Shown here: one piece after another, positions 8,482 through 17,482 of the stretch
Layout of the letters: each line of letters opens with the position of its first letter
How positions within the stretch are numbered: the first letter of the stretch is position 1
DNA from: Pseudomonas aegrilactucae
GTDB lineage: Bacteria > Pseudomonadota > Gammaproteobacteria > Pseudomonadales > Pseudomonadaceae
Reading direction: 5' to 3'
Length of the DNA stretch: 41,052 nt
Assembly: GCF_019168305.1 (NCBI RefSeq)
Contig: NZ_JAHTBI010000052.1
Location: forward strand, 1-41,052
Program-made: the position numbers and the translations under genes
The notes under the pieces: generated by a model
The model's database searches: none
The model's input: the letters and a program-made list of their open reading frames with translations, nothing else
Told to the model about the DNA's origin: nothing

Positions 8482-9684
8482 TTAAAGTGTCAGGCCCTGA
8501 TTGAGCTGCATGATCGGCAACAGCACCGCCAGCACGATGAACAGCACTACCGCGCCCATGACCAGGATCATCAGCGGTTCGAACAGTGCCATCACCGTGT
8601 CGACCTGGCGGGCAAAGGCGCGCTCCTGGTTGTCCGCCACGCGTTCAAGCATGTCGGGCAAGGTGCCGCTGGCCTCGCCACTGGCCACCATGTTCAACAG
8701 CATCGGCGGGAACTGGCCGCTGGCATCCAGCGCACGGTGCAGGCTGACGCCGCTTTGCACATCGCTGCCGACCTTTTCCAGGGCCAGGCGAATACGCCGG
8801 TTTTCGAGGGTGGCCGTGGCCACCTGCAGGGCTTCGAGCAACGGCACGCCACTGCCGGCCAGAATCGCCAGGCTGCGTGACAGCCGCGCGCTTTCCAGCA
8901 CCCGCAACAGCGCGCCGATACGCGGCAGGCGCAATAACAGGTCATCGCGGCGCAGGCACCAGCGTGGCTGGCGCAACAGGCGCGCGGCCAACAGCGCCAG
9001 CAGCGCGCCGGCGCCCAGCAGCCAGGGCCCGACCAGCACCAGCGACTCACTGGTGCCGATCAGCAGCCGGGTCACCAGCGGCAAGCTTTGCCCTGAATGG
9101 GCGAACTGCTCGGTAAGCCTGGGCACCACAAAACTCATCAGGCCGACCACCACCGCCAGCGACACGCCCATCAGTACGCACGGGTAGATCAGGGCGGTAC
9201 GCGCCTTGTGCTGCTGGCGCTGCACCTGCTCCAGGTGCTCAGCCAGGCGTTCGAGCACCTGGGCCAGGCGCCCGGAGCGCTCGCCGGCCTCGACCAACGC
9301 GCAGTACAGCCCGGTGAACAGCCCGCCCTGGCGTGCCAGGCTGCGGGCCAGCCCCAGGCCTTCGGCCAGCGCGCCGCGCACCCCCACCAGCAGGTTGCGC
9401 AAGGCGGGCTCCACCAGTTGGCGCTCCAGCGTGGCCAGGGCATCCACCAGCGCAATGCCGGCGCCGGTCAGGGTCGCCAGTTGACGGGTCAACTCGCATA
9501 ACTGGGCGCGGCTCACGCGCTGGCGCCGCGGCTGTACGCCAGCGCCGTGCTGCGCCTGCAACTGACGCGCGAACAGGCCCTGCTCGCGCAGCAACTGGCG
9601 CGCATGGCGTTCGCTTTCGGCCTGCAGGCTGGCCTTGTGGGTACGCCCGGCCAGGTCCACGGCCTGGTATCGATAGGTCGGCAT
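8482..9684 (-). CDS. gspF: Type II secretion inner-membrane protein F
   Basis: A 400-residue polytopic protein of the GspF/PilC family. Two cytoplasmic helical domains (about residues 65-190 and 265-390) each contain the family pattern, for example LARQGGLFTGLYCALVEAGE and the later SGQFPPMLLNMVASGE. The membrane segments are TALIYPCVLMGVSLAVVVGL, the LLGAGALLALLAARLL region and the C-terminal MILVMGAVVLFIVLAVLLP. GspF interacts with GspE and L. The opening MPTYRYQAVDLAG is typical. It follows gspE by three bases. Confidence 0.95.
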   Translation of the reverse strand: MPTYRYQAVDLAGRTHKASLQAESERHARQLLREQGLFARQLQAQHGAGVQPRRQRVSRAQLCELTRQLATLTGAGIALVDALATLERQLVEPALRNLLVGVRGALAEGLGLARSLARQGGLFTGLYCALVEAGERSGRLAQVLERLAEHLEQVQRQQHKARTALIYPCVLMGVSLAVVVGLMSFVVPRLTEQFAHSGQSLPLVTRLLIGTSESLVLVGPWLLGAGALLALLAARLLRQPRWCLRRDDLLLRLPRIGALLRVLESARLSRSLAILAGSGVPLLEALQVATATLENRRIRLALEKVGSDVQSGVSLHRALDASGQFPPMLLNMVASGEASGTLPDMLERVADNQERAFARQVDTVMALFEPLMILVMGAVVLFIVLAVLLPIMQLNQGLTL

Positions 9685-9687
9685 GGG

Positions 9688-11142
9688 TCAGCCCTGCACC
9701 GCGCGAAGGACTTCGGCAAGGCTGGTCTCGCCCCGCTGCAGGCAGCCGCTGGCCATGCCGGCCAGGCTCAGGCGCCGGCCTTGCAGATGCGCCTGCATCG
9801 CCACTTCGCTGGCGCCGTCGTACAGCAGGCCGATCAGCCCCGCATCCAGCTCGATGAACTCGTACAACCCCAGCCGGCCGCGATAGCCACTGCCCTGGCA
9901 CTGCGCACAGCCCACCGCGTGATAACTCTGCTCCAGCGCCGCCAGCTCCGGCCACAGTGCCCGCTCGGCAGGTTGCAACGGCTGCGCCGTGGCACAACTG
10001 CACAGCCGCCGCACCAGGCGCTGGGCCATCACCCCGCGCAGGCACGAGGCAATCAGAAACGGCTCCACGCCCATGTCGCGCAGGCGCGTCACCGCGCCCA
10101 CCGCGCTGTTGGTGTGCAGCGTCGAGAGCACCAGGTGCCCGGTCAGGCTGGCCTGCACGGCAATCTGCGCAGTCTCGCGGTCACGGATTTCGCCCAGCAT
10201 GATCACGTCCGGGTCCTGGCGCAGGATCGCGCGCAAGCCACTGGCGAAGGTCAGGCCGGCACGCGGGTTGATCGCGGTCTGGCCGATGCCGGTGATGGCG
10301 TACTCCACCGGGTCTTCGACGGTGAGGATATTGCGGCTGCCATCGTTCAGGCTGTTGAGGCTGGCGTACAGCGTGGTGGTCTTGCCGGAGCCTGTGGGGC
10401 CGGTGCTCAGCACGATGCCGTTGGGCCGCGCAAGGCAGGCGCGCAAGCCGGTCTCGACGTCGCTCGGCATGCCCAGGTTACCCAGCGACAGCAGGCTGGC
10501 CTGCTTGTCGAGCACACGCATCACCACGCGCTCGCCATGAATGCCGGGCAGGGTCGAGACCCGCACGTCCACCTCGCGGCCACCCGAGCGCAGGGTGATG
10601 CGACCGTCCTGCGGCTGACGTTTTTCGGCGATGTCCAGGCGTGCCATGACCTTGATCCGTGATACCAGCATGGCCGACAGCGCACGCGGCGGGCGCAGCA
10701 CTTCACGCAGGTGACCATCGACGCGCAGGCGCACCACCAGGCTCTGTTCGAAGGTTTCGATGTGGATGTCCGAGGCCTGCAAGCGCAGGGCCTCGCCGAA
10801 CAGGCCATTGATCAGGCGGATCACCGGGGCCTCGTCGTCGCTTTCGAGCAGGTCCTCGACCCGGGGCAGTTCACCGATCAGGCTGTCCAGGTCGACCTGC
10901 TCGCCGATGCCTTCGATCAACGCCGCCGTGGCGCTCTCGCCGGCCTGGTACAGCTGGCCCAGGCGGTTGTCGAAACTGGCGCTGTCCAGCTGGCATACCT
11001 CCTGCGGCTGGCCATGCACGCGCAGCAGCTCGTGCAACTGGTCGCTGTCGGCGTCCTCGCGCAGCCACAGGTTCCAGCCATCGGCGCCCGGCGCCATGGC
11101 CAGGCCGCTCTGGCGGGCCAGGCGGTAGGGCAGCAACGGCAT
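9688..11142 (-). CDS. gspE: Type II secretion ATPase E
   Basis: A cytoplasmic secretion ATPase of about 484 residues. The N-terminal domain (1-100) binds GspL. The core has Walker A GPTGSGKTTTLY near residue 248, the Asp box VEDPVEY, Walker B VIMLGEIRDRET and the His box LVLSTLHTN. The C-terminal zinc-binding loop is unusual: the first pair reads LCSC (CxC) instead of CxxC, while the second pair GCAQC is normal. The ATG at 11142 shares a base with the gspD stop, and a GTG one codon upstream is an alternative start. GAGGG in the end of gspD can serve as its ribosome binding site. Confidence 0.95.
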   Translation of the reverse strand: MPLLPYRLARQSGLAMAPGADGWNLWLREDADSDQLHELLRVHGQPQEVCQLDSASFDNRLGQLYQAGESATAALIEGIGEQVDLDSLIGELPRVEDLLESDDEAPVIRLINGLFGEALRLQASDIHIETFEQSLVVRLRVDGHLREVLRPPRALSAMLVSRIKVMARLDIAEKRQPQDGRITLRSGGREVDVRVSTLPGIHGERVVMRVLDKQASLLSLGNLGMPSDVETGLRACLARPNGIVLSTGPTGSGKTTTLYASLNSLNDGSRNILTVEDPVEYAITGIGQTAINPRAGLTFASGLRAILRQDPDVIMLGEIRDRETAQIAVQASLTGHLVLSTLHTNSAVGAVTRLRDMGVEPFLIASCLRGVMAQRLVRRLCSCATAQPLQPAERALWPELAALEQSYHAVGCAQCQGSGYRGRLGLYEFIELDAGLIGLLYDGASEVAMQAHLQGRRLSLAGMASGCLQRGETSLAEVLRAVQG

Positions 11143-13096
11143 CACCAGGTGCCCTCGTCCAGGCGCTGGCGGCTGGCCGGGAACACCCGCAGCAATTCGC
11201 CGCCGTCGGCAAGGTCGGGCAAGGCCAGCGGTGTGCCCTGTTGCAGGTTGCGGTACTTCTCGCTGCTGAGGCTGGCCAGGCTTGCGCCGTCACGCATGAT
11301 CTTCGGGCGGATGAACACCATCAGGTTCTGCTTCACGCCCTGGCTGCCGGACGAGCGGAACAGCCGGCCGATGCCTGGAAGGTCCCCCAGGAACGGCACC
11401 TTCTGATTGCTCTCGGTCACCTGGTCGCTGATCAGCCCGCCGAGGATCACCAGGCCGTTGTCCTCGACCATGACCTTGGTCTTGATCTCGCGCTTGTTGG
11501 TGATCACGTCGCTGGCCGAGGCGGTGTCGGCGATCGACGACACCTCCTGCACGATGTCCAGGCGCACGGTGTTGTCGCTGTTGATCTGCGGCTTGATGCG
11601 CAGCTTGACGCCCACTTCCTTGCGCTCGATGGTCTGGTAGGGGTTGGTGTTGTCCTGGGTCACGGAGCCGGTGACGAACGGCACTTCCTGGCCGACCAGG
11701 ATCGACGCCTCGGCGTTGTCCAGGGTCAGCAGGGTGGGCGTGGACAGCAGGTTGAAGCCGCTGTTGCTCTTGAGTGCATTGACCAGCATGGCGAAGTTGA
11801 ACCCGCCACCGAAGTTGCCGATGCCGGCGGTCACGCCGTTGACCCCGGACAGCAGCTTGCCCAGCGCGGCGTTGTCGTCACCGGCGACCGCGCCGGCAAT
11901 GCCGGTGATGCTGGCGCCACCGGTACCGAAGTTGACCGCGCCGGCGCCGAATTTCTCGCCGGCGAACAGCCACTGCACACCCAGCTCTTCGGCACGCGAA
12001 TCGGACACCTCGGCGATGATCGCCTCGACCACCACCTGGGCACGGCGGATGTCCAGTTGCTCGACGATGTTGCGGTAGGCCGCCAGTTCGCTGTCGGGGC
12101 CGACCATGACTACCGCGTTGGTGCCCTCTTCGTACTCCAGGCGAATACCCGACAGGTTGACCGGGGCCGGCGCCTTGGCGCCCTTGTCGCCTTCGGCCAC
12201 TGGCGCTGCCGCCTCCTGGCTGAGGCTGCGCAGCACCTTGACCACCTCGGCGGCGTTGGCATGGCGCAGGTAGATCACCTGGGTGTTGGAACTGCGCAAC
12301 GCATCGCCCGGACGATCCAGTTGCGCCAGCAACGCACGCACCCGTTCGCGGCTGTCGGCACTGCCGCGCACCAGCAAGGCGTTGCTGCGCGGGTCGGCGA
12401 CCACCTGGGCGCTGTCGGCGCCCTGCTCGCGGGCCAGCAGGCGGCTGATCAACTGGCTGGTGTCGCTGGCGCTGGCATGCTGCAGCGGCATCACCTGCAA
12501 CGGCTCTTCGCTGACCTGATCGAGCTGGCGCAGCAGGCTGTCGATACGCTCCAGGTTGCTGCGCCAGTCGGTGACCACCAACAGGTTGGCGGCCGGGTAC
12601 GGAGTGATCACGCCGACACGCGGGTCGATCAGCGGCTTGAGGATCGCCAGCATCTGCTCGCTGGCGGCATTGCGCACATTGAACACACGGGTGGCGATGC
12701 CGTCGCTGCCGGCCTGGGCCTTGCGCCCGTCCTCGACCGGTACCGGCTCCAGGCGCGCGGCCTGGTCGGGCACGATCTTCACGCTGCCGTTGGGCAGGTC
12801 GACGGCAGCAAAGCCCTGGGCGCGCAACTGGGCCAGAAAGATGTCGTAAATGGCCTCGCTGTCATGCCGATCGACGTGCGCACGGTGACCTTGCCCTTGA
12901 CCCGCGGGTCGACGATGAAGGTGGTACCGGTGATGCGCGACACACTGTCGATGAACTCGCCCAGTTCGGTGTCGACAAAATTGACCTCGTACAGCGGCGT
13001 GTCGTTTTCATCCAGCGCCAGCGGCTCGGGCTCCTCGGCCCAGGCCAGGTTGAGCCCCAGGGCCAGCACGCCGGCCATGCAGAGTCTTGCGATCAT
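11142..13096 (-). pseudogene. gspD: Type II secretion outer-membrane secretin D, frameshifted
   Basis: The reading frame from 13096 encodes a signal peptide (LCMAGVLALGLNLAWA) and the N0 domain start (LYEVNFVDTELGEFIDSVS through VKGKVTVRTSIGM), then runs into unrelated sequence and stops at 12779. The next frame resumes at once with DSEAIYDIFLAQLRAQGFAAV and continues through N1-N3 and the secretin domain (VPFVTGSVTQD, VGVKLRIKPQI) to 11142. The switch lies at 12862-12865. Adding one G after the ATG at 12865-12863 restores a single frame of about 651 residues, the normal size. So this is a one-base deletion or a sequencing error. Without it no secretin channel forms. The ATG at 13096 is preferred over the GTG at 13099 because AAGGA sits upstream. 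Confidence 0.9.
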
Positions 13097-13100
13097 CACT

Positions 13101-13526
13101 TCATCCTTGGCGCTTGAAACCGGTCACGGCAGGCCGTGGCGGCCAGGGCAGGCGCTCGCGCCGCCCCTGGTTGTCGAAAATCAGGCCTTCTTCATCGATG
13201 TCCTGCAGCACGATACCGGGCGCCAAGCGCTGGCCGCGCGCGAAGGTACGCACCGCCTGGCCATAACGCAGCACCACCACCGTGGCGCTTGCCGGCACGG
13301 CCTTGAGCCCGCCCAGGTACTGCACCGGCAACCCGGTCAGCGGCAGCGCGCCGCTGGCGGGCGGCGCCTGCCAGTGGCCCGGCAGCAGCCCGGGCACGGC
13401 CTGCGTGGCAACCTGCTCGGCCGGCGCCGGCAGCGGCGCACGGCTGGCCAGCAGCACACACTGCGCAGCCAGCCAGCCGGCCAGGCTCAACAGCACGGCG
13501 GTGAACACCCGCGACGGCGTGATCAA
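13101..13526 (-). CDS. gspC: Type II secretion system protein C (short, PDZ-less)
   Basis: A 141-residue bitopic protein: a membrane helix (VFTAVLLSLAGWLAAQCVLL) followed by a periplasmic homology-region domain (LPVQYLGGLKAVPASATVVVL ... GIVLQDIDEEGLIF) that contacts the secretin N0 domain. It ends without a PDZ or coiled-coil domain, so it is a short GspC/XcpP form. No ATG is suitable. A TTG at 13526 overlaps the uxpA stop (TTGA) and is the best start; a GTG at 13508 is the alternative. The overlap couples it to uxpA. gspD begins four bases after its stop. Confidence 0.8.
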   Translation of the reverse strand: MITPSRVFTAVLLSLAGWLAAQCVLLASRAPLPAPAEQVATQAVPGLLPGHWQAPPASGALPLTGLPVQYLGGLKAVPASATVVVLRYGQAVRTFARGQRLAPGIVLQDIDEEGLIFDNQGRRERLPWPPRPAVTGFKRQG

Positions 13527-15154
13527 CTCGGCAGCCCGCGCGGGTGCCAGCCGGGATGGCCTTGCACGTAGCGCACTTCGGGCAAGGCCATCGGCGGCAA
13601 CTGCCAGCCCTGCGCCTGCCGTGCCAGCCAGGCTTCGACCCGCTGCCACAATGGCTCGCCGGACTCGTTGCTGAACTGCAGGCCGAACGTGCGGCACTGC
13701 CCCTCCAGCGCGGCCACCCCGGACACACGCTTGCCCGAAGGGCTGTAGCTGACCTGCCAGGGTTCGCCGAACCAGCGTGGCAGGTCCTGGCTGTTGTCCA
13801 GCAGCAGGGGGGCACCGAACAGTTGCTCGGCGGCGTTTTCCAGCACCTGCTGAATCTGGCGAGCCGGCACCTGCACCACCGGTGCCGGGTAGCTGCCGGT
13901 AAGGCTGATCAGGTGCTCGCGGGTGATCGGTTGCCCCGCCGCCAACGGGCTGTCGTAACGTAACCCCGGCAGCAGCACTGGCGCCGAACTGCCCTCGGCC
14001 AGCGCCTGCTGCAGCAGGTTGTCCCAACTGCCGCCACGCGTATCGCGCCGCCACAACGCTTGCGGGGCACGCGCCAGCGGCTGGTCGAGCCAGGCCGCAT
14101 GCCCGGCGCGTTGCTGCTGCAACTGGCTGCGCAGTTGCCCCGCACGGGCCTGACCGCTGGCGCTCAGGGCGTGCTCGAACGCCGGGTGAAAACGCGCGAT
14201 GAACTGCCAGCGCCCGTCATGGCGCTGGCAGTTCAGCTGGAACACGCCGCTGGCGCGGCTACCGGCCAGCAGCACCGGCACCTGCCTGCCACTGGCCTGC
14301 AGCACATTGATCGGCGCAGGCCACAGGTCCTGGCCGCGGGCGCACAGCACCAGGTCGGCGTCGCTCAGGCGTTCGGCCAGCCACAGGCCGGGGCCGGTGC
14401 CGACATCGGCCAGGGCCACCACCAGGTCGGCCTCGCGTCGTGCCTGCTCGAAGGCCGGCAGCAGCGATTGATACCACTGTTTGAGCGAGGCTTTCTGGTC
14501 CTGGGCGTAGGGGTCGGTCACCCCCACCACCGCCACCTTGATGCCGGCGCGGCGCACCACCGTAAAGGCCGGCGTGCCCAGCGCCTGGGCCTGTGCCGGG
14601 GCGAGGCCGGCGCCGAGCACGGCCTGGCCGTACTGGCGATAGAGGCCCGCACACTGCTGCGGCCACAGCACGCGCTCATCACTGCTGACACGCACTTCGC
14701 TGCCGAGCAGGTGGCTGCCCTGCACACCGCTGGCGCCCTGGGTCAGGTAGGCCAGGCCGCTGCCGTTCCAGCCCTGGCCGTTTTCCAGGGTCAGGCAATT
14801 GTCGTGGCCCGCCGCTTCGCGCAGTTGCTCGAGCAAGGCACCGAGCACCGCGTAACCGCCGGTGTGCACGCCCTCGCTCAGGCTCGCATCGAGCAAGGGG
14901 TTGAGTTCGGCGCGCGGTTGCCGGGCGCTCGCCCCGCTCATCCACGGCGCCTGGCCCAGGTGGCTGACCGGCCCCAGTCGGGTGGCGGGCACTACCGGCG
15001 TACCGGGCTGACGCGCATCCAGGGTGTCGCCGAAGTACAGCAGGTCGACCCCGGCACTGTGCCCGGCAGACGGCATGCCCAGGCTGGAACAGGCCGTCAG
15101 CAAGGGCGCCACGGCGCCGACGCCCATCCACCCCAACACCTCTCGTCTGCGCAT
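13523..15154 (-). CDS. uxpA: UxpA-like SoxB/5'-nucleotidase-family lipoprotein with degenerate metal site
   Basis: About 543 residues. The N-terminus MRRREVLGWMGVGAVAP ending LLTAC combines a twin-arginine motif with a lipobox, so it is a probable Tat-exported lipoprotein. The rest follows SoxB/5'-nucleotidase order, but the metallophosphoesterase ligands are largely replaced: DTHAQ is DTLDA, the GGD motif is ENGQG, GH(W)E is SSDER, SHNG is ADVG, GGHTHD is CARGQD, and AGS(N/H)GK is AGSRAS. Only the first Asp remains. It is probably not a standard metal-dependent phosphatase. It heads the secretion operon behind a Pho-box promoter and overlaps gspC. The symbol follows its P. putida neighbourhood (uxpA beside uxpB and xcp). 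An ATG at 15163 is an alternative start. Confidence 0.82.
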   Translation of the reverse strand: MRRREVLGWMGVGAVAPLLTACSSLGMPSAGHSAGVDLLYFGDTLDARQPGTPVVPATRLGPVSHLGQAPWMSGASARQPRAELNPLLDASLSEGVHTGGYAVLGALLEQLREAAGHDNCLTLENGQGWNGSGLAYLTQGASGVQGSHLLGSEVRVSSDERVLWPQQCAGLYRQYGQAVLGAGLAPAQAQALGTPAFTVVRRAGIKVAVVGVTDPYAQDQKASLKQWYQSLLPAFEQARREADLVVALADVGTGPGLWLAERLSDADLVLCARGQDLWPAPINVLQASGRQVPVLLAGSRASGVFQLNCQRHDGRWQFIARFHPAFEHALSASGQARAGQLRSQLQQQRAGHAAWLDQPLARAPQALWRRDTRGGSWDNLLQQALAEGSSAPVLLPGLRYDSPLAAGQPITREHLISLTGSYPAPVVQVPARQIQQVLENAAEQLFGAPLLLDNSQDLPRWFGEPWQVSYSPSGKRVSGVAALEGQCRTFGLQFSNESGEPLWQRVEAWLARQAQGWQLPPMALPEVRYVQGHPGWHPRGLPS

Positions 15155-15203
15155 GCTCGCCATCTGCTCCGTGGTCCTCGGGCTTGTCTGTTGTCGGACC
15201 CGG

Positions 15204-15248
15204 ATAGTGCGGCGGCGGGATTACAGTTTGATGGCAGTTATTCGACAG
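15204..15248 (-). promoter_or_regulatory. PhoB-type promoter of the uxpA-gspC-N operon
   Basis: On the minus strand three 7-mers, CTGTCGA (15248-15242), CTGCCAT (15237-15231) and CTGTAAT (15226-15220), are separated by exactly 4 bases, the 11-base period of PhoB sites (consensus CTGTCAT). Ten bases after the last repeat lies CACTAT (15209-15204) as a plausible -10. The start codon is about 50 bases further on. This matches the reported phosphate-starvation induction of P. putida xcp genes. Confidence 0.65.
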
Positions 15249-15302
15249 GACCTGCAAAACCCCATTCAAATCAATTGGTAAGCAATAGCGGTGTGACAGG
15301 TC

Positions 15303-15347
15303 TTTTCACAAAACTGCCAATCAATCATCACACTTGGGCTCTAGAGT
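15303..15347 (+). promoter_or_regulatory. PhoB-type promoter of uxpB
   Basis: Plus-strand 7-mers TTTTCAC (15303-15309), CTGCCAA (15314-15320) and TCATCAC (15325-15331) have the 11-base PhoB period, with 5, 5 and 4 matches to CTGTCAC. TAGAGT (15342-15347), exactly 10 bases after the last repeat, is a good -10. Transcription would start near 15354, about 40 bases before the uxpB ATG. The 229-base gap 15164-15392 thus holds two back-to-back Pho promoters. Confidence 0.55.
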
Positions 15348-15392
15348 GCCGGTTTCCGTAGAAGCCACTTCACTTAACAAGGATATGAAGAG

Positions 15393-17459
15393 ATGAGTCG
15401 AGACACCGGCGACAATCTGGACCGCAACACCAGTGGCAACCTGCCAATGGCGTCTGTCCTGGATGCCTACCTGAGCCGCCGCAGCGTGGTACGCGGCAGC
15501 CTCGGTGCCGCGATCGCGATGATTGCAGGGACAGGCCTGAGCGGCTGCTTCGACAGCGGCGGCGGGTCGGACAACGATTCCAAGCCACCGGTCACCCCCG
15601 AACCGGTCACCCCCGAAGAGCCGAAGCTGAAACTGGGCTTCAACTCCATCCCTGGCTCGCGCACCGACGCCTGTGTCGTCGCCGCCGGCTACAGCGCCTA
15701 CGTGCTGGCCCCCTGGGGCACCCCGCTGAACAGCCTGGCCAACCCGTGGAAAAGCGACGGCACCAATACCTCCACCGACCAGGCCAACTCGATGGGCATG
15801 CACCACGACGGCATGCACTTCTTCCCTATCAACGGCAGCTCCGATGACGGCCTGCTGGCGATCAACTTCGAATACATCGACGCCGACGCACTGCACCCGG
15901 CCGGTCCCACCGTGGACGGCAGCGGCAATCGCCCGGTCGAGGAAGTGCGCAAGGAAATCAACGCCCACGGCGCTGGCGTGGTGCGCCTGAGCAAGGTCAG
16001 CGGGCGCTGGCAGGTGGTCGACAACGACCCGCTCAACCGCCGCTTCACCACCGCCACCGTGATGGACCTGGCCGGCCCGCTGCGCGGCAGCGACCACGTC
16101 AAGACGGTGTTTTCCACCGCCGGCACCGAGGCCCGCGGCACCAACAACAACTGCGGCAACGGCTACACCCCGTGGGGCACCTACCTGACCTGCGAAGAGA
16201 ACTGGCCGGGAATTTTCGTCAACACCAGCGCTAGCGTACCGGACGATCAGCGCCGCATCGGCGTGAGCACCAGCGCGGGCAACTACAAATGGGAAACGGC
16301 GGCGAACGATCCCAGCGAAGTGGACGGCGAGTTCACCCGCTTCATCCTCAACCCCACCGGTGCCAGCGCCACCGATGACTACCGCAACGAAGCCAGCACC
16401 TACGGCTACATCGTCGAGATCGACCCGTACGACGCCAGCACCCGCGCCACCAAGCGCACCGCACTCGGGCGTTTTCGCCACGAAGGCTGCTGCCCGGCGC
16501 TGCCGGTGGCCGGCAAGCCGGTGGTGTTCTACATGGGCGACGACTCCAAGAACGAATACCTCTACAAGTTCGTCTCTACCGCCCTGTGGGACAGCGCCGA
16601 CGCCACCCCGAGCAACCGCCTGGCCACCGGTGCCAAGTACATGGACGACGGCAAGCTGTACGTGGCGCGCTTCGACGCCGACGGCAGCGGCCACTGGCTG
16701 CTGCTCGACGTGGCCACCAGCACCACCGGCGGCTCGACCCTCGGCGCGCTGTACACTGACTTGCCGGGCATCATCCTCAACACCCGCGGCGCCGCCGACG
16801 CAGTGGGCGCCACCCCGATGGACCGCCCGGAATGGACCACGGTCAACCCGCTCAACGGCGACGTGTACCTGACCCTCACCAACAACGACTCGCGTACTGC
16901 AGCCAACGTCGATGCTGCCAACCCGCGCGGGCCGAACAAGCACGGGCACATCATCCGCTGGCACGACAGTGACGATCACCTGACCTTCACCTGGGACATC
17001 TTCGTGTTCGGCGCCAACGCCGCAGCCACCGCCGATATCAACCGCTCGGGCCTGAGCGAACTCAACCAGTTCGCCAGCCCCGACGGCATGAGCTTCGATA
17101 GCCGCGGGATTCTGTGGTTCCAGACCGACAACGGCGAGTCGACCCTGACCAGCTACACCAACGACCAGATGCTGGCGGTGATCCCCACCGACCTGGTAGA
17201 CGCCAATGGCAAGCAGGTGCCGGTCAACGCGCAGAACCAGGTGGACCTGCGTCGTTTCTTCGTCGGCCCGAACGGCTGCGAGGTCACCGGGATCGCGTTT
17301 ACCCCGGACAACAAATCGATCTTCGTGAACATCCAGCACCCGGAAAACTGGCCGTCCACCGATGTCGCCACGGCGGTCACGCCAGCCGGCACCCCGGTGC
17401 GCCCACGCGCATCGACCGTGGTCATCCAGCGCAACGATGGCGGTGAAATCGGCGTGTAA
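15393..17459 (+). CDS. uxpB: PhoX-family alkaline phosphatase UxpB, Tat-exported lipoprotein
   Basis: A 688-residue DUF839/PhoX phosphatase. PhoX enzymes hydrolyse phosphomonoesters with an iron-calcium cofactor. The N-terminus has a Tat motif SRRSVVRG (R29-R30), a hydrophobic stretch, and lipobox LSGC with Cys52, followed by an acidic/Pro linker. The PhoX core is clear: NNNCGNGYTPWGTYLTCEEN (251-270, with the iron-ligand Cys), FRHEGCCPALP, SPDGMSFDSRG, and GCEVTGIAFTPD near the C-terminus. P. putida UxpB is reported to be Tat-dependent, lipid-modified and moved across the envelope by the Xcp T2SS under low phosphate. Here it lies between the divergent xcp operon and convergent gspK, with tatABC next. 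Confidence 0.93.
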   Translation: MSRDTGDNLDRNTSGNLPMASVLDAYLSRRSVVRGSLGAAIAMIAGTGLSGCFDSGGGSDNDSKPPVTPEPVTPEEPKLKLGFNSIPGSRTDACVVAAGYSAYVLAPWGTPLNSLANPWKSDGTNTSTDQANSMGMHHDGMHFFPINGSSDDGLLAINFEYIDADALHPAGPTVDGSGNRPVEEVRKEINAHGAGVVRLSKVSGRWQVVDNDPLNRRFTTATVMDLAGPLRGSDHVKTVFSTAGTEARGTNNNCGNGYTPWGTYLTCEENWPGIFVNTSASVPDDQRRIGVSTSAGNYKWETAANDPSEVDGEFTRFILNPTGASATDDYRNEASTYGYIVEIDPYDASTRATKRTALGRFRHEGCCPALPVAGKPVVFYMGDDSKNEYLYKFVSTALWDSADATPSNRLATGAKYMDDGKLYVARFDADGSGHWLLLDVATSTTGGSTLGALYTDLPGIILNTRGAADAVGATPMDRPEWTTVNPLNGDVYLTLTNNDSRTAANVDAANPRGPNKHGHIIRWHDSDDHLTFTWDIFVFGANAAATADINRSGLSELNQFASPDGMSFDSRGILWFQTDNGESTLTSYTNDQMLAVIPTDLVDANGKQVPVNAQNQVDLRRFFVGPNGCEVTGIAFTPDNKSIFVNIQHPENWPSTDVATAVTPAGTPVRPRASTVVIQRNDGGEIGV

Positions 17460-17482
17460 GCTGCCCCGATGAACCGTTGCCC

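Noticed and set aside
12841..12900. Programmed ribosomal frameshifting in gspD.
   Set aside because: No slippery heptamer or downstream hairpin is visible at the switch, and secretins are not known to use frameshifting. A plain base deletion or sequencing error is simpler.
15321..17339. A long minus-strand open frame opposite uxpB.
   Set aside because: Low-complexity Val/Gly/His/Ala composition, no start context, and it lies opposite a clear PhoX gene.
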